Program-made: the position numbers and the translations under genes
Assembly (NCBI GenBank): GCA_008081175.1
Contig: VMCW01000173.1
Span: 1 to 5,668 of the forward strand
Direction: 5' to 3'
Origin: Flavobacteriaceae bacterium
GTDB taxonomy: Bacteria; Bacteroidota; Bacteroidia; Flavobacteriales; Flavobacteriaceae
DNA: 5,668 nt
Shown: piece after piece, positions 5,654 through 5,668 of the stretch
Layout of the letters: each line of letters begins with the position of its first letter
Numbering within the stretch: position 1 is the stretch's first letter
Notes under the pieces: model-generated
The model's input: only the letters and a program-made list of their open reading frames with translations
Databases searched by the model: none
Told to the model about the DNA's origin: nothing

Positions 5654-5668
5654 AATTTCATGGAGAGG

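Noticed and set aside
5660..5668. ATG at 5660 as the start of a further gene after the truncated photolyase homologue
   Set aside because: Only three codons are visible before the window ends, so no coding claim can be supported.

Overview
The window is an AT-rich bacterial segment whose genes all read left to right and lie nearly end to end. Overlapping stop/start junctions, A-rich leaders without clear Shine-Dalgarno sites, and the style of the encoded proteins point to Bacteroidota, most likely a marine or other surface-dwelling Flavobacteriia member. That placement rests on recalled family resemblance; no search was run.

Layout: (1) the 3' end of an SRPBCC-fold protein gene (1-296); (2) an SDR-family protein whose catalytic tyrosine position is isoleucine (293-994); (3) a class I CPD photolyase with a TTG start (1000-2304); (4) a 45-residue DUF2256 zinc-ribbon-like protein (2301-2438), easily missed because of its size; (5) a cryptochrome-DASH (2420-3724); (6) an iron-sulfur bacterial cryptochrome/(6-4) photolyase of the PhrB/CryB type (3721-5253); (7) the N-terminal domain of a fourth photolyase/cryptochrome-superfamily protein (5243-5653), whose frame stops 15 bases before the window ends.

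The junctions are 4-nt ATGA overlaps (three times), a 5-nt gap, a 19-nt overlap and an 11-nt overlap. There is no room for an internal terminator, and the genes are almost certainly one polycistronic, translationally coupled unit whose promoter lies upstream of the window. No non-coding stretch longer than 5 bases exists before base 5654.

The unit looks like a dedicated light/UV response operon. The class I enzyme should repair cyclobutane dimers, the Fe-S enzyme should repair (6-4) photoproducts, and the DASH protein may act on single-stranded or looped DNA dimers or as a blue-light sensor. The fourth homologue could be another repair enzyme, a sensor or a decaying copy. DUF2256, the divergent SDR and the SRPBCC protein are companions of unknown function; their tight coupling to four flavoproteins is the main clue to their role. 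No RNA genes, mobile elements, CRISPR arrays or origins were seen.
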